From positions 51,296-115,295 of the forward strand of contig NW_003314336.1 of the NCBI RefSeq assembly GCF_000143415.4: DNA of 64,000 nucleotides, in the 5' to 3' direction. Positions 1 to 12,137 of the stretch are shown one piece after another. The stretch's first letter is position 1, and each line of letters starts with the position of its first letter. The position numbers and the translations under genes were made by a program. The DNA is from Selaginella moellendorffii (lineage: Eukaryota; Streptophyta; Lycopodiopsida; Selaginellales; Selaginellaceae). Below the pieces are notes generated by a model, which worked only from the letters and a program-made list of their open reading frames with translations, did no database searches and was not told the origin of the DNA.

Positions 1-1060
1 CGAAGAGATGGATTGAGACTGAGACTGAGACTGAGACCAAGATTGAATGTGAGTTTGAAGTCCAAATCTGAAAGTGAAAGCCCAAAGTGATTGTCTCCCA
101 GACCCTAGTGAGCTTGAAAAGAATAGTAAGGGGAGGACTCCAGTGAAGCCAGTTTGGCCAAGAAAGGCTAGTGTGACCAAGGAAGGCTATACCTACGTGG
201 TGGGTGATGATATAACCACTGAGGAGTCCAAAGCTGGGGTGAACATAGATAAATAAGTGGAGTAACTTGGAATAGTGTTCAAGAGCCGGCTCTAACTTTC
301 TCGGGAGATTGAATGGTTGATCGAATGGTTGACACCCAATCCAAGTGTGGGTGGCACTACCTACTTGGATAGGCTCATTGGAACCTTGCTCTAGCCACAT
401 GGCTAGGGCACCCAAAGGCAGAAAATGGGGAGAGAACCCCTGAGGCTTGCGTTGGGCTGCAGTGTTTCAAAATGTCATCCCAAAGTTTTGGACTATGTAA
501 AAGAAGAGGAATAGTCCTCTTGTGTAGTGATCAAGGATACGGTTATGTGGCAAGGAAGCCCCAAAGGTCAATGAGACTTAGTGGTCGGGCATTCAGGCTT
601 TGACCCTGTGGCAATGTTGGCAAGCATGGCTATGGACGAAAAGGGACTTAATGGGGATCAAAGAAGGGATATTGGGGACGGGTGTTCCTTATGTCTCTAG
701 GCATCCTAAGGATGCTAAGATGTGGTTATGGGATGACCACTCATGGATGGATGGCCTAGTCTATAAAAAAGGAGACTATGGTAAGGGTGGTTTTGGATTA
801 TTCATGAGACAAAGGTGAATGGATATAACCTTAGCATAATGGGTTTATATGTTAGTGGTATTTTTGGGTGTCTGTCATGGGATTGGACACATGGAGCACT
901 TGGACCAAGTGCAAAGGCTAAGTGGTATAGATGCCATTCACAAGGCTAGTATGTCCCTGAGTTGGGAATAAAACTTATGGAGGTTGTGAGTGAGACTCCT
1001 CCAAATGGTCAAAAGTGTGGTTAAGTGACTAAAGTAAAATGGAAAATTTAGTTGCTTATA
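1..1060 (+). mobile_element. LARD LTR, 3' part (cut by window start)
   Basis: This matches the downstream part of the LTR at 1114-2998. It starts in the GAGACTGAGACC-type tail of the minisatellite, continues through the 'gtgaaagcccaaag' segment, and ends at GCTTATA, just before a primer-binding site. No coding function is visible; the short ORFs here are not shared as proteins between copies. Homology to the other LTRs is read by eye. Confidence 0.8.
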
Positions 1061-1113
1061 ACTTGGTATCGGAGTTATTCTTTAATCTAACTCTTATTAG
1101 TGGTCAAGTATAT
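1061..1113 (+). mobile_element. LARD primer-binding site and internal remnant
   Basis: TTGGTATCGGAG at 1063-1074 resembles the primer-binding site complementary to initiator-Met tRNA. Only about 50 bases of the internal region remain before the next LTR begins at 1114, so almost the whole ~4-kb internal region has been deleted here. Confidence 0.75.
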
Positions 1114-2998
1114 TGTGAGACACAAAATCCCTAGGCCCCAAAGTGAAGCCAGAAGGGTGCCACGTGGTAGTGGCCGAACCGAAAGCCAAACGAGCGTAAC
1201 GCGTTTGGACTAAAAGCTCCGACTTGAAAGGTCAAGAGTGCAAGTGGAATTCCCAACAAAGGGCTCGAGGAATGAGTATGAAGCAAGCAATAAGCGAGGC
1301 CCTAAAAAGGGACCCAAAAGGACCAACACATGACACGTGGAGGAGTCTGAGATGGAGTCCGAGATGGACCAAGACGGAGTCCGAGATGGAGTCTAAGATG
1401 GAGTCCGAGATGGACCGAGACAGAGTCCGAGATGGAGTCTGAGATGGAGTCCGAGATGGAGTCTGAGATGGAGTCCAAGATGGAGTCTGAGATGGAGTCC
1501 GAGATGGAGTCTGAGATGGACCGAGACGGAGTCCGAGATGGAGTCCAAGATGGACCGAGACGGAGTCCGAGATGGATCGAGACGGAGTCCGAGATGGAGT
1601 CTGAGATGGACCGAGACGGAGTCCGAGATGGACCCGAGATGGAGTCTGAGATGGACCCAAGATGGAGTCCGAGATGGACCGAGATGGAGTCCGAGATGGA
1701 GTCTGAGATGGACCCGAGATGGAATCCGAGATGGAGTCCGAGATGGAGTCTGAGATGGACCCGAGATGGAATCCGAGATGGAGTCCGAGAAGGACCCGAG
1801 ATGGAGTCTGAGGTCGAGACTGAGACCGGGACTGAGACCGAGACCGAGACTGAGACCGAGATCGGGACCGAGACCGAGACCGAGGCTGAGGCCAAGGCCA
1901 AGCTTGAGCCGAGTCCAAGTCCGAGTCCGAGTCCGAGTCCAAGTCTGAGTCCGAGTCCGAGTCCGAGTCCAAGTCCAAGTCCGAGTCCGAGTCCAAGTTC
2001 GAGTCTGAGAGGGTGAAAGCCCAAAGCGTTCGTCTCCCAGACCCTGAGGGGTTTAGTGAGCTCCAAAAGTATAGTAGGGGGAAGACTGCAGTGGAGCTAG
2101 TTTGGCCAAGAAAGGCCAGTTTGGCCCAGGAAGGCTGTACCCAGTGTTGGGTGATGAGCTGCCCACTGGGAAGTCCAAGACTAGAGTGAACACGGATCGA
2201 TAAGTGGGGTAGCTTGGTGAAGTGTTCAAGAGTCCGCTCTAGTTCCCCCGGGAGATCGAATGGCTGATGCTCCCAGTCTAAGTGTGGCAATACCTACTTG
2301 GATACTTGGTGTGGCTCAATGGAACCTCGCTCTAAGCCCATGGCTAAAGCACCCAAAGGCGAAAGGCAGGGAGAGTACCCACGAGGCTTGCGTAAGGCCA
2401 CGGTGTTCCGAAATGTTGCCCCAAAGTCCCAGACTGTGAAAAGGAAGAGGAGTCATCCTCTAGTGTAGAGACCAAGGATACGGTCATGTGAGGAGGAAGT
2501 CCTAGAGGACCGAGGGACTTAGTGGTCGGGCTTGTGGGCCTTGATCCAGTGGCAGTGTTGGCGAACACAACCATGGACAAAAGGGGACTTGGTGGGAACT
2601 GGAAAAGGGATATTGGGGAAGGCTAATCCTTATGTCTGTGAGCATCCTAAGGATGCTAAGGAGTGGATCTGGGATGATCACTCATGGATGGATGGCCCAG
2701 TCTTTGAGAGAGGGACTATGATGCAGGTGGTGTTAGACCACCGGTTTGACCAAGGTGAAGGGGCATGGCCTTAGCGTAATAGGCCGATATGTCAATGGTA
2801 CCTTGGGGTGTCGGTCATAGGATTGGACACGTGGAGCACTTGGACCAAGTGCAAAGGTTGAGTGGCAGGGATGCCATTCTAGGGGTTAGCAAACCCAAGT
2901 CTGAAATAGGACTTATGGATGTTATGAGTGAGACTCCTCCAAGTGGTCGGAGGTGCGGTTAAGTGACTAAAGTAAAATGGAAAAATTAGTCGCTTTCA
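1114..2998 (+). mobile_element. LARD long terminal repeat
   Basis: The LTR starts TGTGAGACAC and ends CGCTTTCA. A primer-binding-site-like TTGGTATTAGAGC follows at 3001. It contains a minisatellite (1341-2008). The rest is shared in order with the LTRs at 13388, 30300 and 40761. It carries no conserved ORF. Confidence 0.85.
1341..2008 (+). repeat. GAGATGGAGTCC minisatellite inside LTR
   Basis: A 12-bp unit GAGATGGAGTCC is interleaved with GAGATGGACC(C) and GAGACGGAGTCC variants. It passes into hexamer tracts GAGACC (about 1810-1900) and GAGTCC/AAGTCC (about 1910-2005). Long Ser/Asp/Arg-rich ORFs on both strands are by-products of a period that is a multiple of three. Confidence 0.95.
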
Positions 2999-4077
2999 AC
3001 TTGGTATTAGAGCTGTTCCTTAATCTGACTTTTATTGGTGCTCAAGTATATCACCACTGGTGTTGGCATCGGAAGGTCTGAGGAGTGGGCCTATTCTTGA
3101 GGAGTAGCAGGTCGGGAAGACATGGCTCTCCATTACAGTTCATGTGTGAAGTTGTAGGTGAGGTGGTGGATAGAAAAGCGCCAATAATGGAACAACTTTG
3201 GGATCTTGGGAACAGTGTAAGGTTTTCCTCATTGAGTTGAGGATGTGATCCAGATGAGCATTTGACTCAGCAAACTAGCTAATGTATTTGTGGTAAACAA
3301 CTATAGTTGGGATCACAAGGAAGATAGAGACTCCAAATGATAAAGGAGTCACAAGATTACCCTTATGAAATTGAAGTTGGTGCTCATGAATTTGAGACAA
3401 TAAGTAATGACTATGGCAAGTCAAATATAGAAAAGGACACAAGTCCTTGAAATGGTAGCCAAAGCTACCTCTAATAAATGCTGGAATAACCCAAGGAGTT
3501 GGGGGTGTACTCAGAGGATGAGTTGGTATTTTCATCACATGAACAAGTGGTCCTAAGGGGCAAAAGGTTGCCCCAAGAGAACAAATCAAGTGTTAGAGTA
3601 ACACTTGGAAAGATGGTCCTTGTGAGTAGAACTTGAATACAAGAAGTTGTATTTCAGTGAGCTGGCATCTCAAAGGTAAGACCTCATTGATTGTCGGATG
3701 ACAAAGTCCAAAAAGCTAGATGACTCAAATAGAGTCAAGGAATAATCCTAAAGGATTAATGGAAGCATTTGGACTGAGGTGTGTTGTACCCCACAAAGGA
3801 TGGGGGGGATCATAGGATCCAAGGATGATAACAGAGGGTATCTTATCTATGGCAGAATGTGCCATGCTAAAGTCGTGGGAAAGGTGTTCCCCAATAAAGG
3901 AAGCAACTTTGGCATAAAGTTGTGTGTGAACACTATGGTGCAGTGCTAACTGATAGCTGGCATGAAAAACGACTGCTTTAGTCTTGGCAAAGACCTAGAC
4001 ACAAGTAAGAAGTGTCATAGAGGTAGGCTCATGGAACTGTTGGTGTGGAGACACCAAATGTGCCAAAGTGAGATACC
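2999..4077 (+). mobile_element. LARD internal region, first ~1.1 kb only
   Basis: Non-coding and collinear with the first part of 31859-35885 and 42408-46450. The sequence then jumps directly to an LTR start at 4078, so about 3 kb of the internal region is missing. I see no protein-coding signal. Confidence 0.8.
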
Positions 4078-4570
4078 TGTGAGACACAAAATCCCTAGGC
4101 CCCAAAGTGGAGCCGGAAGGGCGCCACATGGTAGTGGCCGAAGCGAAAGCCAAACGAGTGTAACACATTTGGACTAAAAGCTCCGACTTGGAAGGTCGAG
4201 AGCGGGAGTGGAACACCCAACAAAGTGCTCGAGGAGCGAGCACGAGACAACCAATAAGCAAGGCTCCAAAAAGAGACTCGAGATGGAGTCCAAGGTGGAC
4301 TAAGATGGAGTCCGAGATGGACCAAGACGGAGTCCGAGATGGAGTCCGAGATGGACCGAGACGGAGTCCGAGATGGAGTCTGAGATGGACCGAGACGAAG
4401 TCCGAGATGGAGTTCGAGATGGACCGAGACGGAGTCCGAGATGGAGTCCGAGATGGAGTCTGAGATGGACTGAGATGGAGTCTGAGATGGAGTTCGAGGT
4501 GGACCGAGACGGAGTCCGAGATGGAGTCCAAGATGGACCGAGACAGAGTCCAAGATGGAGTCCGAGGAAA
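4078..4570 (+). mobile_element. LARD LTR, 5' fragment with minisatellite
   Basis: The LTR begins TGTGAGACAC. GAGATGGAGTCC repeats occupy about 4272-4569. It is interrupted at 4571 by a minus-strand LTR element. The LTR resumes only near its end at 8430, so about 1.1 kb of LTR was lost at or after the insertion. Confidence 0.85.
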
Positions 4571-5096
4571 TGTAGCACATGTGGTTTTGACCCTTTATCC
4601 TATGGTGATTTACCATAGGATAACACCACGAAGCGGAACCTAAACCCTCTTTGTGCCACATGACAGATGCCACGTGTCCATGCCATGTGTCCACAGGAAC
4701 CCGAAGTTCAGGGCCTTGGGCCACTAAACGAAGGAACGGTGCCAAACTCCCAAGCATGGAGCCGAGGGGTGACAGAACCGAACCACAGAGCAACTCCCGA
4801 GCATGAAGCCCAAGGAGCGAAGGGAGAGGAGCCCGGAGCGACTTGGAATAGTCCTGGAGCAACCAGCACCCCAATGCCAGGACCAGCATGCAAAACGGAG
4901 CCAAACGGAGTCTGGCATTATTTCGGCATACCGGTGGCCTAACGCGAGGATATGGGTACTCCACCAACTAGCATGGAATGGAACTTGGGCTTAGACCCAA
5001 GCCGGACGCAGAACAAAGACAGGCACGCAAGCGGGAGCTAGACTATGCCTCAGGTTGGTCGGCCATGCCCGACCTACCCACTATCCCTACTATACA
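4571..5096 (-). repeat. LTR of the 4571-8429 element (3' LTR on minus strand)
   Basis: TGTAGCACATGTGG to TATACA. It is nearly identical to 7214-7621 joined to 8300-8429. Confidence 0.8.
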
Positions 5097-7213
5097 TTTG
5101 GAACCCCCCACAGCCCCCCCCCCCCGTTGAGGAACACACGCTGTGGGCTTTCACCCCAAGCCTCCCTTAGTATTAGGAGTTAGTCTCTGGGACAAGCTCG
5201 AAACTTACTAAATATGGAATGTCCTTAGATTGCGAATTTGGACACGGGACAAACACCATTGTGTTCAGGACGATCTCTACTTTCCGTAGATATGCCAAAT
5301 GAGCAAATCTGGACACTTTCCATAAATAGCATTTAGGACTGAAATGAGACTAATACAAAGGGCATGATAGCGAGGGTGTTTGGCAGACACGGTAAGCTAT
5401 CATCCAGCGATATTGAGGGACCAATCTCAATACGCGAGGGTTCTTGTCAAGCTAGTGCAAGACAGAGCAAAAGAGAGCTAAGAGCCAGGCTGAGTATGCT
5501 TAGCTAGAAACACATAGGAGTTCCTACCTTATGTCCATCTGGCTAAGTACAGGTGCTAAGCCATATAAACTAACACTTGAACAAAAGGGGCTGATAAAGG
5601 GAACCAGCAATACCGACCTCCTGCCATCGTGGCAGTAAGGTAAGAGTGTCTGATCACGAAGACCACATCTTTGGATATCCACATTGCACTAACACTCTTC
5701 TTCAACCACCTTCAAGATCCAATGTGAAGCTAAAACACTAACAAGAAAATGACATGGAAAATCAAGTTCTAAGGAAAATTCCTCATCACTCAAAGTAACA
5801 ATGCCACTTCCACTAACACAAGTGCTAATGATGTCAATGCCCCAACTACACATCTTCTCCATCCAACAATTTACTCCAAGTGCTAACGAATCAACTAATG
5901 AGCTATAGCAAATGCTACAACCCTTTTCCAACACCACAATGGGCAAACTCAAGGAATTAAGGAACCAACTTAAGCTTAGCATAATGGACCAGCATTGAGA
6001 ATCCAGTCAAAGCTACTACAATGCTACTTCATGCAAGTAGACTTAGCTTCACCATCAACCACTTTGGGGTTGATCATCGTTTAACCAAGCAACTTCGTAA
6101 ACACATTGCTCATTATCACATGGATATGATATAAGTATCACAATGACTTGATCATCAATTGAGTAACACCACGAGCAATGCCAATGTCACTACTACAAAG
6201 GTTTATGCGAGTATCAAGTGCCAACTCGATTCGACAAAATGCAACATAAATGTCACACTCTACCGATAGAGACTTATAACACTGAACACCACTAACTTTT
6301 GTTCACAACACAGACAAGCTCATGCCACTCTCTTTCCGACCAAACTCAACACTAATCCAACACCAAGCTACTCAAGGAGCAATAGCAAGGTTCCTCGGAA
6401 AAGAATTGAGCATTGCAACCCAAGTCTTCCAATAGTAAGCCTAGACAAAATGGTATAACGCTTCACCGCTATCCATCCCACAACTCACCATTTGTAAGAC
6501 CATCATCTCCAACATGCATCAAGGTAAAGACTCTTGATTGCATAATGTGAACACGAGCAATGAGTCACACCTCGTTGCAAATCATCTCTCCAAGAAGAAA
6601 AGATGATTTACGTGTTTGATCCTCCGTCCCCGATGACTCTCTTTTCGGTCTCATCTTTGACCAAACCTCAAGCTTGCTTTTGCACTGCCTTCAGTCCAAT
6701 CCAAGAAAAGTTTATGAGAGAGCACAACAATGATTACTTGAACCAATAGACTAATCCCTACAGTCTTGATTGATCCACTTGTAATCATGCCTAAGAAGGA
6801 TCCACTAGTGCCGTGCTAAACAGCTACGGACCAGCCTATTTGCCACTCATAGCAAACCCAGGGAAGGTTTGCTTTTACCCATGGTACAAGGAACAACTCA
6901 TGGAACCACCGATAGGCTAACATTAATCCTGCCAACTCAAAGTGTAACCTCGAGTTGCTAATGTGCCTCACACATGAGCCCAAGAGTAAACTCGTGCTAA
7001 CGGAGCATCTCAAATCCATCCTATGAGCCCAAGAGCAAGCTCACATTATTAGGTACAAAAGGTAACTAAAACCATACCCAAGGAACGAATATGAACCCTT
7101 TGCACCAAACGTGTACCCACTCGGATCATCGTTTTCATCTCTACGTATGCAATAAGATTAGTTGCCCAATCTTATTGGATAGTTCTCGCCGAGACTCATC
7201 CTCTGATACCAAA
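5097..7213. other. Non-coding internal region of the 4571-8429 element
   Basis: There are only short ORFs with no recognisable family. Apart from the polypurine tract at the left and the primer-binding site at the right, I see nothing in it. Confidence 0.6.
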
Positions 7214-8429
7214 TGTAGCGCACGTGGTTTTGACCCTTTATCCTATGGTGATTTACCATAGGATAACACCACGAAACGGAACCTAAACCCTCTTTGTGCC
7301 ACGTGACAGATGCCACATGTCACATGCCACGTGTCCATGCCACGTGTCCACAAGAACCCGAAGTTCAGGGCCTTGGGCCACTAAACAAAGGAACGGTGCC
7401 AAACTCCCAAGCATAGAGCCGAGGAGTGACAGAACCGAACCACGGAGCAACTCCCGAGCATGAAGCCCAAGGAGCGAAGGGACAGGAGCCCGGAGCGACT
7501 TGGAACAGTCCTGGAGCAACCAGCATCCCAATGCCAGGACCAGCATGCAAAACGGAGCCAAACGGAGTCTGGCACTATTTCAGCATACCGGTGGCCTAAC
7601 GCGAGGATATGGGTACTCCACTGTAGCGCACTTTATCTCTCTCCCCTTAAGACAACTGGAAAAGGGGCAATTGCTTGATGAGAGAGCCCTTAGTGGCTAT
7701 TTTATCCCCATTTATCCCCCAAGGTTCCAAGGATCCACGGTGACAGTATATCCAAATCTCATCCCATGATCACATGCGCTACACTCACCCCCCCTTCAGA
7801 GATGTCAATGTCCTCATTGATTATTGACTAACAACCCCTACTGAGCCAAGGGGAACCATCACCTCCATTTCCGCACTGAATCTACCAATCCTTCCATTGT
7901 GTAGACCAGCTATTCCATGTGAGGCAACTAGTCATCCACCCGTACCGCAGTCCCACGGTGGATACCTTCGTCCGTGGATACTCCACACAAGAGGAAGGAC
8001 GTACGCATGGATGCCCAATACATACGATTTCAAATTTAGGGGTAGGAATATACCTTGCTCAAGGGTATATTATATTTTAAGTAGCCACTAATCAATGGGA
8101 ATCGAACCCGTGCCATTTGCTCCGATACCAACTGTAGCGCATCTTATCTCTCTCCCCTTAAGCCAACTGGAAAAGGGGCAATTGCTTGATGAGAGAGCCC
8201 TTAGTGGCTATTTTATCCCCATTTATCCCCCAAGGTTCCAAGGATCCATGGTGACAGTATATCCAAATCTCATCCCATAATCACATGTGCTACATCCACC
8301 AACTAGCATGGAATGGAACTTGGGCTTAGACCCAAGCCGGACGTAGAACAAAAACAGGCACGCAAGTGGGAGCTAGACTATTCCTCAGGTTGGTCAGCCA
8401 TTCCCGACCTACCCACTATCCCTACTGTA
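7214..8429 (-). repeat. LTR of the 4571-8429 element (5' LTR), split by a TRIM
   Basis: The LTR runs 7214-7621 and resumes at 8295, interrupted by the TRIM at 7622-8294. It matches 4571-5096 on both sides of the interruption. Confidence 0.8.
7622..8294 (-). mobile_element. TRIM (miniature LTR retrotransposon)
   Basis: Two 162-bp LTRs (7622-7783 and 8133-8294; TGTAGCGCA...GCTACA) flank a ~350-bp internal region. A 5-bp target duplication TCCAC lies at 7617-7621 and 8295-8299; the undisturbed target is visible in the sister LTR near 4961-4970. On the minus strand the primer-binding site GTTGGTATCGGAGC follows the 5' LTR, and a G-rich polypurine tract lies beside 7784. It has no coding capacity. 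Confidence 0.92.
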
Positions 8430-8629
8430 CCTTGGGGTGTCGGTTATGGGATTGGACACGTGGAGCACTTGGACCAAGTGCAAAGGTTGAGTGGCGGGGA
8501 TGCCATTCTCGGGGCTAGTAAGCCCAAGTCCAAAATAGGACTTACGGAGGTTGTGAGTGAGACTCCTCCAAGTGGTTGGAGGTGCGGTTAAGTGACTAAA
8601 GTAAAATGGAAAAATTTAGTCGCTTACAA
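8430..8629 (+). mobile_element. LARD LTR, last ~200 bp
   Basis: The LTR resumes at CCTTGGGGTGTCGG and ends GTCGCTTACA. It is collinear with the ends of all other LARD LTRs in the window. Confidence 0.8.
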
Positions 8630-10117
8630 TACCTTGAGGGTATGTTGATGGGTTCATGGGAACCCCTTGCCAAGGGAATGGCATAGTCTAAGCTAGAAGG
8701 CATGTGGTTGGAGTGTGGTGACCCAATAATAATGATGGAGGTGTGGAAGCACTAAGCAATGAGTTGTAGAACTTAACAACTATTGGGCAACTAAGCAAAA
8801 GGTGCAAGATAATTGGTTAAATGGGTAGAAGGTAGCTACCCAAGACTTCTTAATGGCATAATGAAGTTAGATATACCCTTATGGGGGATAAATTGTTTAT
8901 GTTGCGATATAGTGAGTCAATGTCAAAAAAGGAAATACTCATTGTCAAGGAAACCATCATTGGGACACCAAAACACTCTGGAACACCAGGAGGTGGTGTT
9001 TAGTGTCGCGAGGGCAATAAATAAAGCCCAAGGGATTAAGTCCCTAGCGAATGATGGATGGGAGATGCCATCCAAACGTCCAAGGTTGTGGAGACAGGAG
9101 GAATCTGCCTGCCCGATTTGGACAAAGTCAAAAATGGGATTCTGGCAAGGCTAGTGATGGGCATATGGATGCCCATAAGTAGCAATGGTAATCCCGGTGT
9201 GTGGGATTATAAAGTGAGCATGCCTAGATTGAGGAACCACTCCCTAAGCTATCAGGTAGGTTCATCCCTATGAATACTTGCTAAAGCATGGTAAAATGTG
9301 CAAAGCTATCCTCCTAGTTTGGAGGAGAATAACCAAAGGAAACATGTGGGGCCAAAAGGCAAGTAGTATTGGGATGGAACTGAGCCATAGAAATCGAAAG
9401 GCATAACCAATGGTGGTTATGTAAGTTGGGAGTGGAGAATCAAGAGAATGGTTGAGGAGGTTGTTACTAGCAACTACGGTGCCATGGAGAGTCGAAAATG
9501 TGGAATTATCCATGTTGAACCATATGGTGAGCAAGGAGCTTGCAAAGGAAAGGCCTTAGCAAGTTAAGGAACAAAGTTCCTTGAAAGTTCCCGAAGACAA
9601 TTCTAGGTAGATAAGTACCTATAAAGCCAAGTGTAAATGGTTCTTAGAGTGCGCGAAATTAGAGTGGTATAGCAGAAGCGTGGTCTTGAAGCTGGCCATG
9701 AGGCGAGGCTATCAAAATTGGGGAAGTAGTTCCCGAGTGTTCAAAGAGAGGGCTTTGAACAAAAGTCGATGGTTAAGGACTTTCACGCTTATGCATGAAC
9801 CATGTTACGGTGGCTGGATGACTTGTTAAGTGAGACTGGCAAGTCAGGGGGAACAAATACCTTAGTTGAAAGAGCCAACTTAAAAGGGGTGGCCTGTGGG
9901 GCCACGCATGGAGGAGTTCATGCATGATGACAGACTCGTCAAGTGAGAGGACTTAGCAATGCGAGGAATTAAGTTCCTAAGCTGTGATCTATAGCACGCT
10001 TTAAGTATATGTTGGTGCACTGGCGTGGGGAGTCATGCCAGGCATCTTGTGTGATGCCGTCCGTAGATGCATATACGGAGGTTATGTTTGAGTCTCAACC
10101 CTCTAGTGCGTGGGCTT
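8630..10117 (+). mobile_element. LARD internal region (truncated start), before LINE insertion
   Basis: Non-coding and collinear with about 32920-34420 and 43490-44970. The primer-binding site and the first ~1 kb are missing. It is interrupted by a LINE after CTAGTGCGTGGGCTT. Confidence 0.8.
10103..10117 (+). repeat. LINE target-site duplication, left copy
   Basis: CTAGTGCGTGGGCTT, repeated exactly at 12138-12152. The joined LARD sequence across it matches the uninterrupted copy near 34410-34440. Confidence 0.9.
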
Positions 10118-10560
10118 GATGCAACATGTATGTACATTTCTCCAAGTCCCTTAGGGACTGATACAAAAAACACGAATCCCTTAGTGCTGTTCACTCAACT
10201 ATGCTGTCCTGCAATTCTCCACCTAATAGTGACTGCTGCCCTCCAATCGTGGCTGCTGTGGTCATCGCCTCCGCAGTGCCTCCAGTGCCAGATCGCCACG
10301 TCGAGCCTCCTTTGTTACTGTGTCCGAAGGTCTCCATTTCCACTTGATCTCCCCCTTGTGTTCAATTCCGTAGCAACGGAGTCCATAGTCGTCGCCCAAG
10401 CTGTGAGCGCCTCCCTGTTTTTCCCATGCTCCTGGAGTAGCGTGTCCCTCAAGCGGATAGCAGCCAGTGTGAGCCTCCACCAATTCGCCATGATCGCTGA
10501 AATCCGAGCACACTGTCCTTCGAAGTGGTTATGGTTCCGAGCCTCCCAGAGTGCCTCGCC
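10118..10560 (-). pseudogene. LINE pol C-terminus and 3' UTR, minus piece
   Basis: The minus-strand translation includes LSGEALWEARNHNHFEG, the Trp-Glu-Ala-Arg-Asn motif typical of the end of plant LINE ORF2 after the zinc-binding domain. A Leu/Arg-rich helix follows, and then non-coding sequence out to the target duplication. It is a fragment without a start and cannot be functional alone. The exact junction with the plus-oriented piece lies within about 10550-10570. Confidence 0.7.
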
Positions 10561-12137
10561 GGACAATGGCCAAGGTGGCATGGCAGTCAATGGCGAGACC
10601 ACGAGTTTTAGGTGGCTTGGGGATAATCGACCCAAGTGACATGAGCAAGGCGTTGAGGTACAAAGTCATACTAATGGGCCTTCAACTGGGGGCCCAAGCT
10701 TGGAAGCTTCTTTTCAGGAAGAGCATGCTAGCCATCAGGCCAAAGCATGGATTCGCAAGAGTTTGGGACGAGGACCCCCGTTGGATGTTCGCGGAAGGAC
10801 ACACACAGGTGGTAGGGGGAGGCTAGTTGGTTTAGGGTCTTCATCAGCTCTGGAAGTCATTCCCAGTGACGTAGGTCATCCCGAACAGGGCAGAGGACTG
10901 GCTGAATCAGCTACTGTTTTTCAATGAGTTGTTCAAGGCAGGAGACAGAACACTAGGCCGAGAGAACCACTACACCATATGGAGGCGGGTACACCAAGGA
11001 GGCTTCAGGACAGTCAAGCAACTAGTTGGAGTGGTAGATCCGGATCCACAGATTTCGTCTCAGCGCTTCCAAGTTTTCGGGCCAGGGAAGTGGCGGGATG
11101 TGTAGTGGGATTTACTGAGGCTACTGCAGGCAGTGACAGAGGCACAGAAAGTAGATAAATGGCCAGCAAGAAGGTTACACGCTGGGGATTTTGTGGCAAT
11201 TCAAAGGGAGGAGACGTTGGACGGCGAGCAGGTACCACTTGGGAAATGGACTCAGGCATTCACGATGCCAACCCCAGCGTGGAATGTGGGGGAGATTGAG
11301 GTGTGGTTCGTGACAGACCCAGACCAAAACCTCGGCAGGCCGTTTCGGGTAGTGAGAGGCGACACACTCCTCAAGGCGGGAGGTCCCCAACAGATGCCAC
11401 AGGTCATGGATGATGAAGTGAAAGGACGAATCCGGGTTCTGAGACAGACAACAACTTGGACAGAGGTGCTAGAGTCCCCTTGCTGGTAGAAGGAGATGGA
11501 CGGCTAGTATGGTGGAGGAAAGAGTTAATAGAAGACCTGGACTGGGACCCAATAGCATGGAGACGCAGGGCGAACGGCTTCTTCACTTACGAGGTCAAGG
11601 ATGCGCAGAATGGTTTGATGGTGAACAGGGAATTTGAGAGAGAAGAAATCCCACGACTGTGGCAAAAGTGGATCGCGCTAGGAGTGGAGGCAGACCAGGT
11701 GATTGACAACACCGTGGTGTTCTGGAAGCTACCGATCTAGGAAAAAGCAAAGGTAACCTCTTGGCTCGTGGCGACGAATGGGCTGCCAGTAGGCTAGCGG
11801 TTTCAAGCGGAGAATGCTCGCAGGTGTTCGGAATGCGGGGAACTGGAGACGGTCACACACCTCCTCTGGGATTGTGACGTGGCCAAGGAGATGTGGCGGC
11901 AGGTAGCAAAAGCGACGAGGGAACTAGGGTACAAGCAGGACTTCGAAATTCGAGAAGGGGATGTCACCCAATGGTTTCCAGAGGCAAGGGGACCATGCAC
12001 AGGAGCAGCTTGGCGAAAGATAGGGTGTTGGGGACGCTCAGGATGGGGCACCCGAGTTAGGTGGGATGCAGTAGGAGCCGAAGTTGGGACCACAGTGTGG
12101 GAGGCCCTAGGACAGGCGAGATGGGAGGTATGGCGGG
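10561..12137 (+). pseudogene. LINE reverse-transcriptase C-terminal region with zf-RVT, plus piece
   Basis: The reading begins KVAWQSMARPRVLGGLGIID, which is typical of the thumb/connection region after the LINE reverse-transcriptase core. Near 11808-11910 is a zinc-binding module with CSECGELETVTHLLWDC (Cys-x2-Cys...His...Cys), the zf-RVT signature. The end, ...EALGQARWEVWRA, would continue directly into the minus-strand piece. The frame shifts several times between 10830 and 11880, so it is a dead copy. The catalytic YxDD core is not present. Confidence 0.75.

Larger units (their letters stand above)
4571..8429 (-). mobile_element. Non-autonomous LTR retrotransposon, minus strand
   Basis: Two similar LTRs (4571-5096 and 7214-8429, the second enlarged by a nested TRIM) flank a ~2.1-kb internal region. 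Read on the minus strand, the primer-binding site TTTGGTATCAGAGG follows the 5' LTR (7201-7213). A G-rich polypurine tract (complement of the C-run at 5106-5125) precedes the 3' LTR. The internal region 5097-7213 shows no gag or pol similarity, so it needs proteins from elsewhere. The flanks come from different positions in the LARD LTR, so no target duplication can be recognised. Confidence 0.75.
10118..12137 (-). mobile_element. LINE (L1-like) insertion with 5' inversion
   Basis: The insertion is bounded by a perfect 15-bp target duplication. Its right part (about 10561-12137) reads on the plus strand as the C-terminal region of a LINE reverse transcriptase plus a zf-RVT domain. Its left part (10118 to about 10560) reads on the minus strand as the more C-terminal and 3'-UTR sequence. 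This is the arrangement expected from twin priming: the 3' end of the LINE is at 10118 on the minus strand and the upstream part is inverted. No poly(A) is seen at the 3' end. Confidence 0.8.

Noticed and set aside
1232-2290. Long ORFs rich in Ser/Ile/Asp or Met/Glu/Ser (also at 4095-4967, 13329-14231, 30390-31083 and 40778-41617)
   Set aside because: They are translations of the GAGATGGAGTCC minisatellite and its LTR flanks. They exist in several frames at once and are not kept in a single frame between copies.
8085-8132. tRNA gene (GGGTTCGATTCCC on the minus strand next to a primer-binding site)
   Set aside because: Only the T-arm-like piece is present inside the TRIM. No acceptor stem, D-arm or anticodon arm can be drawn.
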